Source of the DNA: Apodemus sylvaticus
Lineage: Eukaryota > Chordata > Mammalia > Rodentia > Muridae
Direction of reading: 5' to 3'
Length of the DNA: 64,000 nucleotides
Assembly (NCBI RefSeq): GCF_947179515.1
Contig: NC_067492.1
Location: 13,165,513-13,229,512, forward strand
Shown: one piece after another, positions 56,106-64,000 of the stretch
How positions within the stretch are numbered: position 1 is the stretch's first letter
Layout of the letters: every line of letters starts with the position of its first letter
The notes under the pieces: generated by a model
The model's database searches: none
The model's input: the letters and a program-made list of their open reading frames with translations, nothing else
Told to the model about the DNA's origin: nothing
Translations under genes and position numbers: made by a program

Positions 56106-57377
56106 ATGGCAAAAGGCAAACGCAGGAACGTCACTAACAGAAATCAAGGCAATATGGCAACATCTGAACCCAATTCTCCTCTACCAACATGTCCTGGATA
56201 CCCCATCACACCAGTAAAACAAGATTTGGATTTAAAATCACTGGTCATGATGCTGGTACAGGAACACATGAAGGTCATACATAAAGAAATTCAGGAGACA
56301 ATGGATCAAAAGGTAGAAGCCCTTGCAAGGGAAACACAAAAATCATTGAAAGAAATCCAGGAGAATACAAAAGCCAACAAGGAGGAAATGCAAAAAACAC
56401 TTAAAGAAATACAGGAGAACTTTGCTCAACAGGCTGAGGTCATGAAAGACGAAACACAAAAATCTCTTAAAGAAATACAGGAGAACTTTGGTCAACAGGC
56501 TGAGCTCATGAAAGAGAAAACACAAAAATCTCTTAAAGAATTACAGGAAAACACAAACATGCAAGTGAAGGAGCTAAGCAAAACCATCCAGGATCTAAAA
56601 TCAGAAGTAGAAACAACTAAGAAAACTCAAAGGGAGACAACTTTGGAGATAGAAAGCCTTGGGAAGAAATCAGGGGACAGAGATACAAATATCAACAACA
56701 GAATACAAGAGATAGAAGAAAGAATCTCAGATGCTGAAGATTCCATAGAAACCATGGACTCAACAGTTAAAGAAAATGCAAAATGCAAAAAGCTTGTAAC
56801 CCAAAATATCCAGGAAATCCAGGACACAATGAGAAGACCAAACCTAAGGATTATAGGCATAGAGGAGAGTGAAGATTTACAACTTAAAGGGCCAGCAAAT
56901 ATCTTCAATAAAATTATGGAAGAAAACTTCCCTAACCTAAAGAGAGAGATGCCCATGAATATACAAGAAGCCTACAGAACTCCAAACAGACTGGACCAGA
57001 ACAGAAATACTTCCCGTCACATAATAATCAAAACACCAAATGTTCTAAACAAAGAAAGAATACTAAAGGCAGTAAGAGAAAAAGGCCAAGTAACATATAA
57101 AGGAAGACCTATCAGAATCACAGCAGACTTTTCACCTGAGACTATGAAGGCTAGAAGGTCCTGGGCAGATCTCATGCAGACTCTAAGAGAACACAAATGC
57201 CAACCAAAACTACTATATCCAGCAAAACTCTCAATCACCATAGATGGAGAAACTAAGATATTTCATGACAAAACCAAGTTTACCCAATATCTATCCACAA
57301 ACCCGGCCCTAAAAAGGATAATAGGAGGACAACACCAATACAAGGAGGGAAACTTCACCCTGGAAAAAGCAAGATAG
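56106..57377 (+). CDS. L1 ORF1p, RNA-binding nucleic-acid chaperone
   Basis: The 423-residue product trimerises, coats L1 RNA in cytoplasmic ribonucleoprotein particles and acts as a nucleic-acid chaperone. Visible layout: a disordered basic N terminus (1-45), a long coiled coil (about 50-240), an RRM (about 244-340) and a C-terminal domain (340-423). REKG at 324-327 and ARR at 349-351 are the conserved RNA-contact motifs. The coiled coil contains tandem 22-residue units beginning QK(S/T)LKE(I/L)QEN at 96, 118 and 140, plus a partial one at 78. These make the protein longer than the roughly 357-371 residues usual in house mouse, and length variation in this region is known. The start ATG lies in ctagATGG, with G at +4. 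It ends 59 bp before ORF2, which lies in a different frame. No stops or frameshifts. Confidence 0.97.
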   Translation: MAKGKRRNVTNRNQGNMATSEPNSPLPTCPGYPITPVKQDLDLKSLVMMLVQEHMKVIHKEIQETMDQKVEALARETQKSLKEIQENTKANKEEMQKTLKEIQENFAQQAEVMKDETQKSLKEIQENFGQQAELMKEKTQKSLKELQENTNMQVKELSKTIQDLKSEVETTKKTQRETTLEIESLGKKSGDRDTNINNRIQEIEERISDAEDSIETMDSTVKENAKCKKLVTQNIQEIQDTMRRPNLRIIGIEESEDLQLKGPANIFNKIMEENFPNLKREMPMNIQEAYRTPNRLDQNRNTSRHIIIKTPNVLNKERILKAVREKGQVTYKGRPIRITADFSPETMKARRSWADLMQTLREHKCQPKLLYPAKLSITIDGETKIFHDKTKFTQYLSTNPALKRIIGGQHQYKEGNFTLEKAR

Positions 57378-57436
57378 TAACCTTTCATCAAACCCAAAAG
57401 AAGTTAAGCATTCAAATTTAAAAAATAACGTCAAAA

Positions 57437-60400
57437 ATGATAGGAAGTAACAATCACTATTCCTTAATATCTCTTAACATCAATGGACTTAATGCCCCAA
57501 TAAAAAGACACAGACTAACTGAATGGATACGTAAACAGGACCCTACATTTTGCTGCTTACAGGAAACACACCTCAGGGTCAAAGACAAACACTACCTTAG
57601 AGTAAAAGGCTGGAAGACAATTTTACAAGCAAATGGTCTCAGGAAACAAGCTGGAGTAGCCATTTTAATATCAGATAAAATTGACTTTCAACCCAAAGTC
57701 ATCAAAAGAGACCCTGAGGGACACTTCTTGCTGGTCAAAGGAAAAATACAAAAAGAAGAACTGACAATCCTGAACATCTATGCCCCAAATGTAAGGGCAC
57801 CCTCTTTTGTAAAAGAAACTTTATTAAAACTAAAAGCACACATTGCACCTAACACAATAATTGTGGGTGACTTCAACACTGCACTTTCCTCAATGGACCG
57901 ATCAGGAAAACAGAAACTAAACAGGGACACAATGAAACTAATTGAAGCTTTGGACCAATTAGATTTAACAGATATATATAGAACATTCTATCCTAAAACA
58001 AAAGAATATACCTTTTTCTCAGCACCTCATGGTACCTTCTCCAAAATCGACCATATAATTGGTCACAAGACAGACCTCAACAAATATAAGAAGATCGAAC
58101 TAATCCCATGCCTCCTATCTGATCACTATGGAGTAAAAGTGGTCTTCAATAGCAACAGAAACAACAGAAAGCCCACATACACGTGGAAACTGAACAATAC
58201 TCTACTCAATGATACCTTGGTCAAGGAAGAAATAAAGAAAGAAATTAAAGACTTTTTAGAACACAATGAAAATGAAAACACAACATACCCAAATCTATGG
58301 GACACAATGAAAGCAGTGCTAAGAGGAAAACTCATAGCCCTGAGTGCCTCCAAAAAGAAAATGGAGAGAGCATACATTACCAGCTTAATGACACACCTGA
58401 AAGCCCTGGAACAAAAAGAAGCTATTTCGCCCAGGAGGAGTAGAAGGCAGGAAATCATCAAACTCAGGGCTGAAATCAATCAAGTAGAAACAAAGAGAAC
58501 CATACAAAAAATCAACAATACCAGGAGCTGGTTCTTTGAGAAAATCAACAAGATAGATAAACCCTTAGCCAGAATGACCAAAGGGCACAGAGAAAGTATC
58601 CAAATTAACAAACTTAGAAATGAAAAGGGAGATATAACAACGGAAACTGAGGAAATCCAAAAAATCATCAGATCCTACTACAAGAGCCTATACTCAACAC
58701 AACTGGAGAATCTGGAGGAAATGGACAATTTCCTTGACAGATACCAAATACCAAAATTAAATCAGGACCAACTAGACCATCTAAACAGTCCCATAATGCC
58801 TAAAGAAATAGAAGGAGTCATAGAAAGTCTTCCAACCAAAAAAAGCACAGGACCAGATGGCTTCAGTGCAGAATTCTACCAGACCTTCAAAGAAGAGTTA
58901 ACACCAATACTCTTCAAACTATTCCACAAAATAGAAACAGAAGGAACACTACCCAATTCCTTCTACGAAGCCACAATTACGCTGATACCAAAGCCACACA
59001 AAGATCCAACAAAGAAAGAGAACTTCAGACCAATTTCCCTTATGAACATCGATGCAAAAATACTCAATAAAATTCTTGCCAACCGAATCCAAGAACACAT
59101 CAAAACGATCATCCACCATGATCAAGTAGGCTTTATCCCAGGAATGCAGGGTTGGTTCAATATACGGAAATCCATCAATACAATCCACTACATAAACAAA
59201 CTCAAAGAACAAAACCACATGGTCATTTCATTGGATGCTGAAAAAGCATTTGACAAAATTCAGCATCCCTTCATGCTTAAAGTCTTGGAGAGAACAGGAA
59301 TTCAAGGCCCATACCTAAACATAGTAAAAGCAATATACAGCAAACCGGTAGCCAGCATCAAACTAAATGGAGAGAAACTTGAAGCAATCCCACTGAAATC
59401 AGGGACCAGACAAGGCTGCCCCCTTTCTCCTTATCTTTTCAATATTGTACTTGAGGTACTAGCTCGGGCAATTCGACAACATAAGGAGGTCAAAGGGATA
59501 CAAATTGGAAAGGAAGAAGTCAAACTATCATTATTTGCAGACGACATGATCGTCTACCTAAGTGACCCAAAGAACTCCACTAGAGAGCTCCTACAGCTGA
59601 TAAACAACTTCAGCAAAGTGGCAGGTTATAAAGTCAACTCAAGCAAATCAGTGGCCTTCCTATACTCAAAGGATAAGCAGGCTGAGAAAGAAATTAGGGA
59701 AATGACCCCCTTCACAATAGCCACAAACAGTATAAAGTATCTTGGGGTGACTCTTACCAAACATGTGAAAGATCTGTATGACAAGAACTTCAAGACTCTG
59801 AAGAAGGAAATGGAAGAAGACCTCAAAAAATGGGAAAACCTCCCATGCTCATGGATCGGCAGAATCAATATAGTTAAAATGGCCATTTTGCCTAAAGCAC
59901 TATACAGATTCAATGCAATACCCATCAAAATCCCAACTCAATTCTTCACAGAGCTAGAAAGAGCAATTATCAAATTCATCTGGAACAACAAAAAACCCAG
60001 GATAGCTAAAACTATTCTCAGCAACAAAAGGAAATCTGGGGGAATCAGTATCCCTGACCTCAAGCAATACTACAGAGCAATAGTGTTAAAAACTGCATGG
60101 TATTGGTACAGTGACAGACAGGAGGATCAATGGAACAGGATTGAAGATCCAGAAATGAACCCACACACCTATGGCCACTTGATCCTCGACAAAGAGGCTG
60201 AAAACATCCAATGGAAAAAAGATAGCCTTTTCAACAAATGGTGCTGGTTCAACTGGAGGTCAGCATGCAGAAGAATGCGAATTGATCCATCCTTGTCTCC
60301 TTGTACTAAGCTCAAATCCAAATGGATCAAGGACCTCCACATAAAGCCAGACACTCTGAAGCTAATAGAAAAAAAACTGGGGAAGACCCTTGAGGACATC

Positions 60401-61261
60401 GGTACAGGGAGAAAGTTTCTGAACAGAACACCAATAGCGTATGCTCTAAGAGCAAGAATTGACAAATGGGACCTCATAAAATTACAAAGTTTCTGTAAGG
60501 CAAAGGACACCATCAAGAGGACAAATCGGCAACCAACAAATTGGGAAAAGATCTTCACCAATCCTACATCAGATAGAGGGCTAATATCCAATATATATAA
60601 AGAACTCAAGAAGTTAGACTCCAGAAAACCAAACAACCCTATTAAAAAATGGGGTACAGAGTTAAACAAAGAATTCTCACCTGAAGAACTTCGGATGGCG
60701 GAGAAGCATCTTAAAAAATGCTCAACTTCATTAGTCATTAGGGAAATGCAAATCAAAACAACCCTAAGATTTCATCTTACACCAGTCAGAATGGCTAAGA
60801 TTAAAAATTCAGGAGACAGCAGGTGTTGGAGAGGGTGTGGAGAAAGAGGAACACTCCTCCACTGCTGGTGGGGTTGCAAATTGGTACAACCACTCTGGAA
60901 ATCAGTCTGGCGGTTCCTCCGAAAACTGGGCACCTTACTTCCAGAAGATCCTGCTATACCACTCCTGGGCATATACCCAGAAGACTCCCCACCATGTAAT
61001 AAGGATACATGTTCTACTATGTTCATAGCAGCCCTATTTGTAATTGCCAGATGCTGGAAAGAACCCAGGTATCCCTCAACAGAAGAGTGGATGCAAAAAA
61101 TGTGGTATATCTACACAATGGAGTACTATTCAGCCATTAGAAACAATGAATTCATGAAATTCTTAGGCAAATGGATGGAGCTAGAGAATATCATACTAAG
61201 TGAGGTAACCCAGACTCAAAAGGTGAATCATGGTATGCACTCACTAATAAGTGGATATTAA
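57437..61261 (+). CDS. L1 ORF2p, endonuclease/reverse transcriptase
   Basis: The 1274-residue enzyme nicks target DNA and primes reverse transcription of L1 RNA there. The APE-type endonuclease (1-239) keeps N14, E43, D145/N147 (GDFN), D205 and D229-H230 (SDH). The reverse transcriptase (about 450-780) keeps D600 in SLDAEKAFD and F700-A-D-D703, with the preceding Z region (about 500-550) intact. A C-terminal Cys-rich motif is complete: C1130-x3-C1134-x7-H1142-x4-C1147. The chosen ATG places N14 at the same number as in human L1. House-mouse A/Tf-type ORF2 starts about 7 codons further upstream, which explains 1274 versus about 1281 residues. The polymerase motif here is FADD, whereas I remember LADD for modern house-mouse L1, so this copy may belong to another lineage. 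No stops or frameshifts. Confidence 0.98.
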   Translation: MIGSNNHYSLISLNINGLNAPIKRHRLTEWIRKQDPTFCCLQETHLRVKDKHYLRVKGWKTILQANGLRKQAGVAILISDKIDFQPKVIKRDPEGHFLLVKGKIQKEELTILNIYAPNVRAPSFVKETLLKLKAHIAPNTIIVGDFNTALSSMDRSGKQKLNRDTMKLIEALDQLDLTDIYRTFYPKTKEYTFFSAPHGTFSKIDHIIGHKTDLNKYKKIELIPCLLSDHYGVKVVFNSNRNNRKPTYTWKLNNTLLNDTLVKEEIKKEIKDFLEHNENENTTYPNLWDTMKAVLRGKLIALSASKKKMERAYITSLMTHLKALEQKEAISPRRSRRQEIIKLRAEINQVETKRTIQKINNTRSWFFEKINKIDKPLARMTKGHRESIQINKLRNEKGDITTETEEIQKIIRSYYKSLYSTQLENLEEMDNFLDRYQIPKLNQDQLDHLNSPIMPKEIEGVIESLPTKKSTGPDGFSAEFYQTFKEELTPILFKLFHKIETEGTLPNSFYEATITLIPKPHKDPTKKENFRPISLMNIDAKILNKILANRIQEHIKTIIHHDQVGFIPGMQGWFNIRKSINTIHYINKLKEQNHMVISLDAEKAFDKIQHPFMLKVLERTGIQGPYLNIVKAIYSKPVASIKLNGEKLEAIPLKSGTRQGCPLSPYLFNIVLEVLARAIRQHKEVKGIQIGKEEVKLSLFADDMIVYLSDPKNSTRELLQLINNFSKVAGYKVNSSKSVAFLYSKDKQAEKEIREMTPFTIATNSIKYLGVTLTKHVKDLYDKNFKTLKKEMEEDLKKWENLPCSWIGRINIVKMAILPKALYRFNAIPIKIPTQFFTELERAIIKFIWNNKKPRIAKTILSNKRKSGGISIPDLKQYYRAIVLKTAWYWYSDRQEDQWNRIEDPEMNPHTYGHLILDKEAENIQWKKDSLFNKWCWFNWRSACRRMRIDPSLSPCTKLKSKWIKDLHIKPDTLKLIEKKLGKTLEDIGTGRKFLNRTPIAYALRARIDKWDLIKLQSFCKAKDTIKRTNRQPTNWEKIFTNPTSDRGLISNIYKELKKLDSRKPNNPIKKWGTELNKEFSPEELRMAEKHLKKCSTSLVIREMQIKTTLRFHLTPVRMAKIKNSGDSRCWRGCGERGTLLHCWWGCKLVQPLWKSVWRFLRKLGTLLPEDPAIPLLGIYPEDSPPCNKDTCSTMFIAALFVIARCWKEPRYPSTEEWMQKMWYIYTMEYYSAIRNNEFMKFLGKWMELENIILSEVTQTQKVNHGMHSLISGY

Positions 61262-61520
61262 CCTAGAAAACTGGAATACCCAAAACATAATCCACACATC
61301 AAATGAGGTACAAGAAGAAAGGAGGAGTGGCCCCTGGTTCTGGAAAGACTCAGTGAAACAGTATTCAGCAAAACCAGAACGGGGAAGTGGGAAGGGGTGG
61401 GTGGGAGGACAGGGGAAGAGAAGGGGGCTTGCGGGACTTTCGGGGAGTGGGGGGGCTAGAAAAGGGGAAATCATTTGAAATGTAAATAAATTATATCGAA
61501 TAATAAAAAAAAAAAAAAAA
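61262..61520 (+). other. L1 3' UTR and poly(A) tail
   Basis: The 3' UTR includes a G-rich purine tract at 61380-61452 (blocks of GGGG, GGG, GGGGG and GGGGGGG), then 'aatcatttgaaatgtaaata'. AATAAA signals lie at about 61485-61490 and 61502-61507. The A run from 61505 to about 61522 is the tail, and its last two A bases may belong to the target duplication. Confidence 0.95.
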
Positions 61521-61522
61521 AA

Positions 61523-61792
<270 letters not shown>

Positions 61793-63105
61793 CACACCAA
61801 CATGAAATGCTCAAGAACAGACACTGATGTCCAGGAGAGGAGGAAACACACTATGTGGGTCCAGAAGAAAGAAACTTAGTCCAAGCAGGCGAACAATCTA
61901 GAGAAATCTATCTTAAATTGATTGCTTTGTTTGCTGGACTTTATATTGTCATGTTTTGCTTGGTGCTTGTGTGTTCTGGGACTTGGGCCTATTCATTTAT
62001 TATTAAGAGAACGGTAATTATTTTGAAGCACCCTGGAGAACAGACTTTGCTTCTCTCTGCCTGCTCTCAGCGGAGTCAGGTGTGGTCTTCGTATCTCCCA
62101 GGATGCCTATGACAGGAAGTGACAGCCCCCCCCCCACATATCAGTTGTACCATTACTGTGTGTATGGTAAGACACCCCCCCCCCCCCCCCCCCCCGCAAA
62201 GAACACACCCTAGGGGGGAGGCTCAAAAAACCTCTGATGCTCCATCTTTACTGAGGATTTGCTTTAGAAGGTGTGGGAGGAGGCCTGGGATTCCACTTAA
62301 TAAGCTGGTCTATGGAGAACATTTTGAATTGTGTGGTGTGGTAGGTCAGTGACACCTCCTCCCCATTTGGTGAATTCAGTAGTTGGGTGGAGCTGAGGCT
62401 CCTGCGTATTCCATTGGTCTGTCTTTTTGTACCAACACTTGGCAGAGATTGCCCGTTTTTTGCTTACGGCTGTTTCTCCAGTGCCAAGGACACGGGAAAG
62501 CCTTCGATAACATTTCACAGGTGAATGCTTCCTGTCTCTCCTGCCTTTACATGGTGGGAGTATGTGCTCCTCTGTGTAATGTTTTCCCATCTTGATGCTC
62601 TGAGTGGCTGCTGGACTGGCAACTGCTCCATGGGTTTCAGGGTGGATCCTTTACCTCTTTTAAGGAAGCTCAGGCATCCAGAGCTGGACCATATGTCTTG
62701 TAGCCTTTCCCTAGACTTAGCTAGACCTCATCTGAAGGTTGGGCTTGTGTCTCATTAGGGGCCCCTCCTTACACTGCCAAAGTGACAGTTCATCTAGACT
62801 GTCAGCTCTGTTAGATATGGAATCAACTAAGGACACAACTCTGGGTATATCTTCAAGGACAGAAACAGGAAGGAGAGGGGCTAGAACCTTCCCGTATACA
62901 GTGTGTGAAGAAAAGGCTTTGCTTTATCAACTTTGCTTCTTGCTGGCGAGGTATTCTATCCAGGTTGCTGTTTCTGCTGCTCTCAGCATTCTTTGCAGAT
63001 AGCAGAACCCACTTTCTTTGGGTTCCAGTACAGACTGAAGGGCGGCAGTGTTGTGTTTTATATAAAAGAAAAAGAAGGCAGAATCAGGGATATGTTTGGT
63101 GGAGG
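61793..63105. other. Unassigned sequence with C21 run
   Basis: No supportable gene. An uninterrupted C21 run lies at 62175-62195 and C9 near 62126. 'gtattccattggtctgtctt' near 62406 weakly resembles a reverse-oriented old L1 fragment but is too short to call. Confidence 0.45.
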
Positions 63106-63856
63106 TGTGGTATAGTGTGGGGAAAGGGGCGCCTCTGCAGGCCCATGCTGAGGGGAGGGCATCCCTTCCCGTTGAGATACCAGCCGCATGATGACAGTAT
63201 AGTATAAAATAGAGTTTATTTTGGACATGGGGAAGGGAGTTGAGGGGGTGGTAGAGACAGAAAAAGAAAGAAGAGGAGAAGGAGAAGGAGAAGGAGAAGG
63301 AGAAGGAGAAGGAGAAGGAGAAGGAGAAGGAGAAGGAGAAGGAGAAGAAGAAGAAGAAGAAGAAGAAGAAGAAGAAGAAGAAGAAGAAGAAGAAGAAGAA
63401 GAAGAAGAAGAAGAAGAAGAAGAAGAAGAAGAGGAAGAGGAGGAGGAGGAGGAGGAGGAGGAGGAGGAGGAGAAAAAGAAGAAGAAGAGGGAGAGGAGGA
63501 GGAGGAAGAGGAGAAGAAGAAGAAGAAGAAGAAGAAGAAGAAGAAGAAGAAGAAGAAGAAGAAGAAGAAGAAGAAGAAGAAGAAGAAGAAGAAGAAGAAG
63601 GAAGAGGAGGAGGAAGAGGAAGAAGAGGAAGAGGAGGAGGAGAGAGAAGGGGGATAGAGGCTGGCCATGAACACTTGGAGAGAGTGGGGGGGATACTGGG
63701 GATAGAAGGGACAGAGGGGGAAGAGTTTAAGAGAGAAAGCAGGAGCAAGAGAAGAGAGTGGGGAGGGGGCAAGCAGCCCCTTTTATAGTGAGTCAGGCAA
63801 ACTTGGCTTTTGCCAGGTAACTGTGGGGCTGAGCTTAGAGGAAATGCCAACAGGCA
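63106..63856 (-). mobile_element. ERV LTR, same family as 25574-26033, expanded by GAA repeat
   Basis: Read on the minus strand it starts TGCCTGTTGGCATTTCCTC and ends CTATACCACA. It aligns block by block with 25574-26033: 'cctctaagctcagcccc', 'agttacctggcaaaagccaa', TATA box (ACTATAAAAG, complement at 63780-63789), 'gttcatggccagcctctat', CT-rich tract, AATAAA (complement at 63215-63220), 'cagcatgggcctgcagaggc'. It is 751 bp instead of 460 bp, and the extra length lies in the purine/pyrimidine tract. No matching target duplication was found. Confidence 0.75.
63261..63657. repeat. Polypurine (GGAGAA)n(GAA)n(GAG)n array
   Basis: About 400 bp without pyrimidines on the plus strand. (GGAGAA)n at about 63274-63345 is followed by (GAA)n to about 63430, (GAG)n to 63472, mixed units, a second (GAA)n at about 63513-63600, and GGA/GAA mixtures. 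It lies in the transcribed pyrimidine tract of the minus-strand LTR. The Glu/Arg-rich and Ser/Leu/Phe-rich frames across it are artefacts. Confidence 0.97.
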
Positions 63857-63892
63857 GCTCTCCAGAAATCCTCCAGGCCTTCAGCATCACTC

Positions 63893-64000
63893 TGTCAGTT
63901 GCCTTTCTGATGCTATGACAAAGATACTGTGACCAAGACAAATCTGTAGAAGGAAGAGATTATTTGGGTGTATGGTTTCAGACAGGTAAGAGTTCATCAG
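63893..64000 (-). mobile_element. MT-type MaLR LTR, cut by window end
   Basis: TGTCAGTTGCCTTTCTGATG, then 'ctatgacaaagatactgtga', 'ccaagacaaatctgtagaag' and 'gaagagattatttgggtgta', is the start of a reverse-oriented MT-type LTR. It continues beyond the window. Confidence 0.7.

Larger units (their letters stand above)
54906..61520 (+). mobile_element. Full-length LINE-1 (L1) retrotransposon
   Basis: About 6.6 kb, comprising a GC-rich 5' UTR (54906-56105), ORF1 (56106-57377), a 59-bp spacer, ORF2 (57437-61261), a G-rich 3' UTR and a poly(A) tail. It is bracketed by a perfect 17-bp target duplication. Both frames are uninterrupted, and the visible catalytic residues are present. A full-length copy with intact ORFs and an undecayed duplication has inserted recently and may still be competent to move. 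It lies inside the head of a B4/RSINE1-type SINE. The 5' UTR is the only clearly CpG-rich part of the window. Confidence 0.97.

Noticed and set aside
62396..62450. Reverse-oriented old L1 ORF2 fragment
   Set aside because: Only about 30 bases resemble L1, and flanking sequence does not continue the match.
62927..63850. 307-codon minus-strand frame rich in Ser, Leu, Phe and Pro
   Set aside because: It spans the GAA/TTC array and an ERV LTR. The frame is open only because the repeat unit lacks stop codons.

Overview
This window is nuclear DNA from a murine rodent, most likely mouse or a close relative. The evidence is the repeat content: B1, B3/B4/RSINE1-type and ID SINEs, a URR1-type hAT MITE, MaLR-type solitary LTRs, old Lx-type L1 ends, one full-length rodent L1, and very dense (TG)n, (TC)n, (GA)n and (TTCC)n arrays. 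CpG is scarce except in the L1 5' UTR. No host protein-coding gene could be supported. Two short exon-like segments (8259-8332 and 12737-12811) are listed as weak candidates. The window reads as intergenic or deep intronic sequence.

Layout. 0-20 kb: unique sequence with solitary LTRs (878-1275 minus, 2785-3174 plus, 9549-9940 plus, 19211-19621 plus), several B4/RSINE1 SINEs with TG/GA tails, and a cluster of purine or G-rich arrays at 17.77-18.6 kb (polypurine tract, 9-bp minisatellite, TTTCC pentamer). 20-36 kb: a B4 SINE split by an LTR, L1 3' ends, a TATA-containing LTR at 25574-26033, a 550-bp AT-rich array, a hAT MITE with target duplication, an ancient L1 fragment and an ID element with a duplicated head. 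36-54 kb: mostly unique DNA, a (GGTCTG)n hexamer, a 550-bp GT/TCTG array, a 53-55-bp minisatellite, another MaLR-type LTR, and a possible conserved element around 49.2-49.5 kb.

54.9-61.5 kb: the main feature is a full-length L1 in plus orientation. It has a 1.2-kb GC-rich 5' UTR, an uninterrupted ORF1 (423 aa), an uninterrupted ORF2 (1274 aa) with all visible endonuclease, reverse transcriptase and Cys-rich residues present, a G-rich 3' UTR, a poly(A) tail and a perfect 17-bp target-site duplication. It landed in the head of an older B4/RSINE1-type SINE. ORF1p is an RNA-binding chaperone and ORF2p an endonuclease/reverse transcriptase. Together they copy the L1 transcript into DNA at a nicked target, and they can act in trans on SINE RNAs such as the B1 and B4 copies here.

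61.5-64 kb: the rest of the split SINE, a C21 run, and a second copy (minus strand) of the 25.6-kb LTR family, whose transcribed pyrimidine tract has expanded into about 400 bp of GAA/GGAGAA repeat. Family names were assigned by eye from remembered consensus patterns, so they are less certain than the structural observations (termini, target duplications, reading frames).
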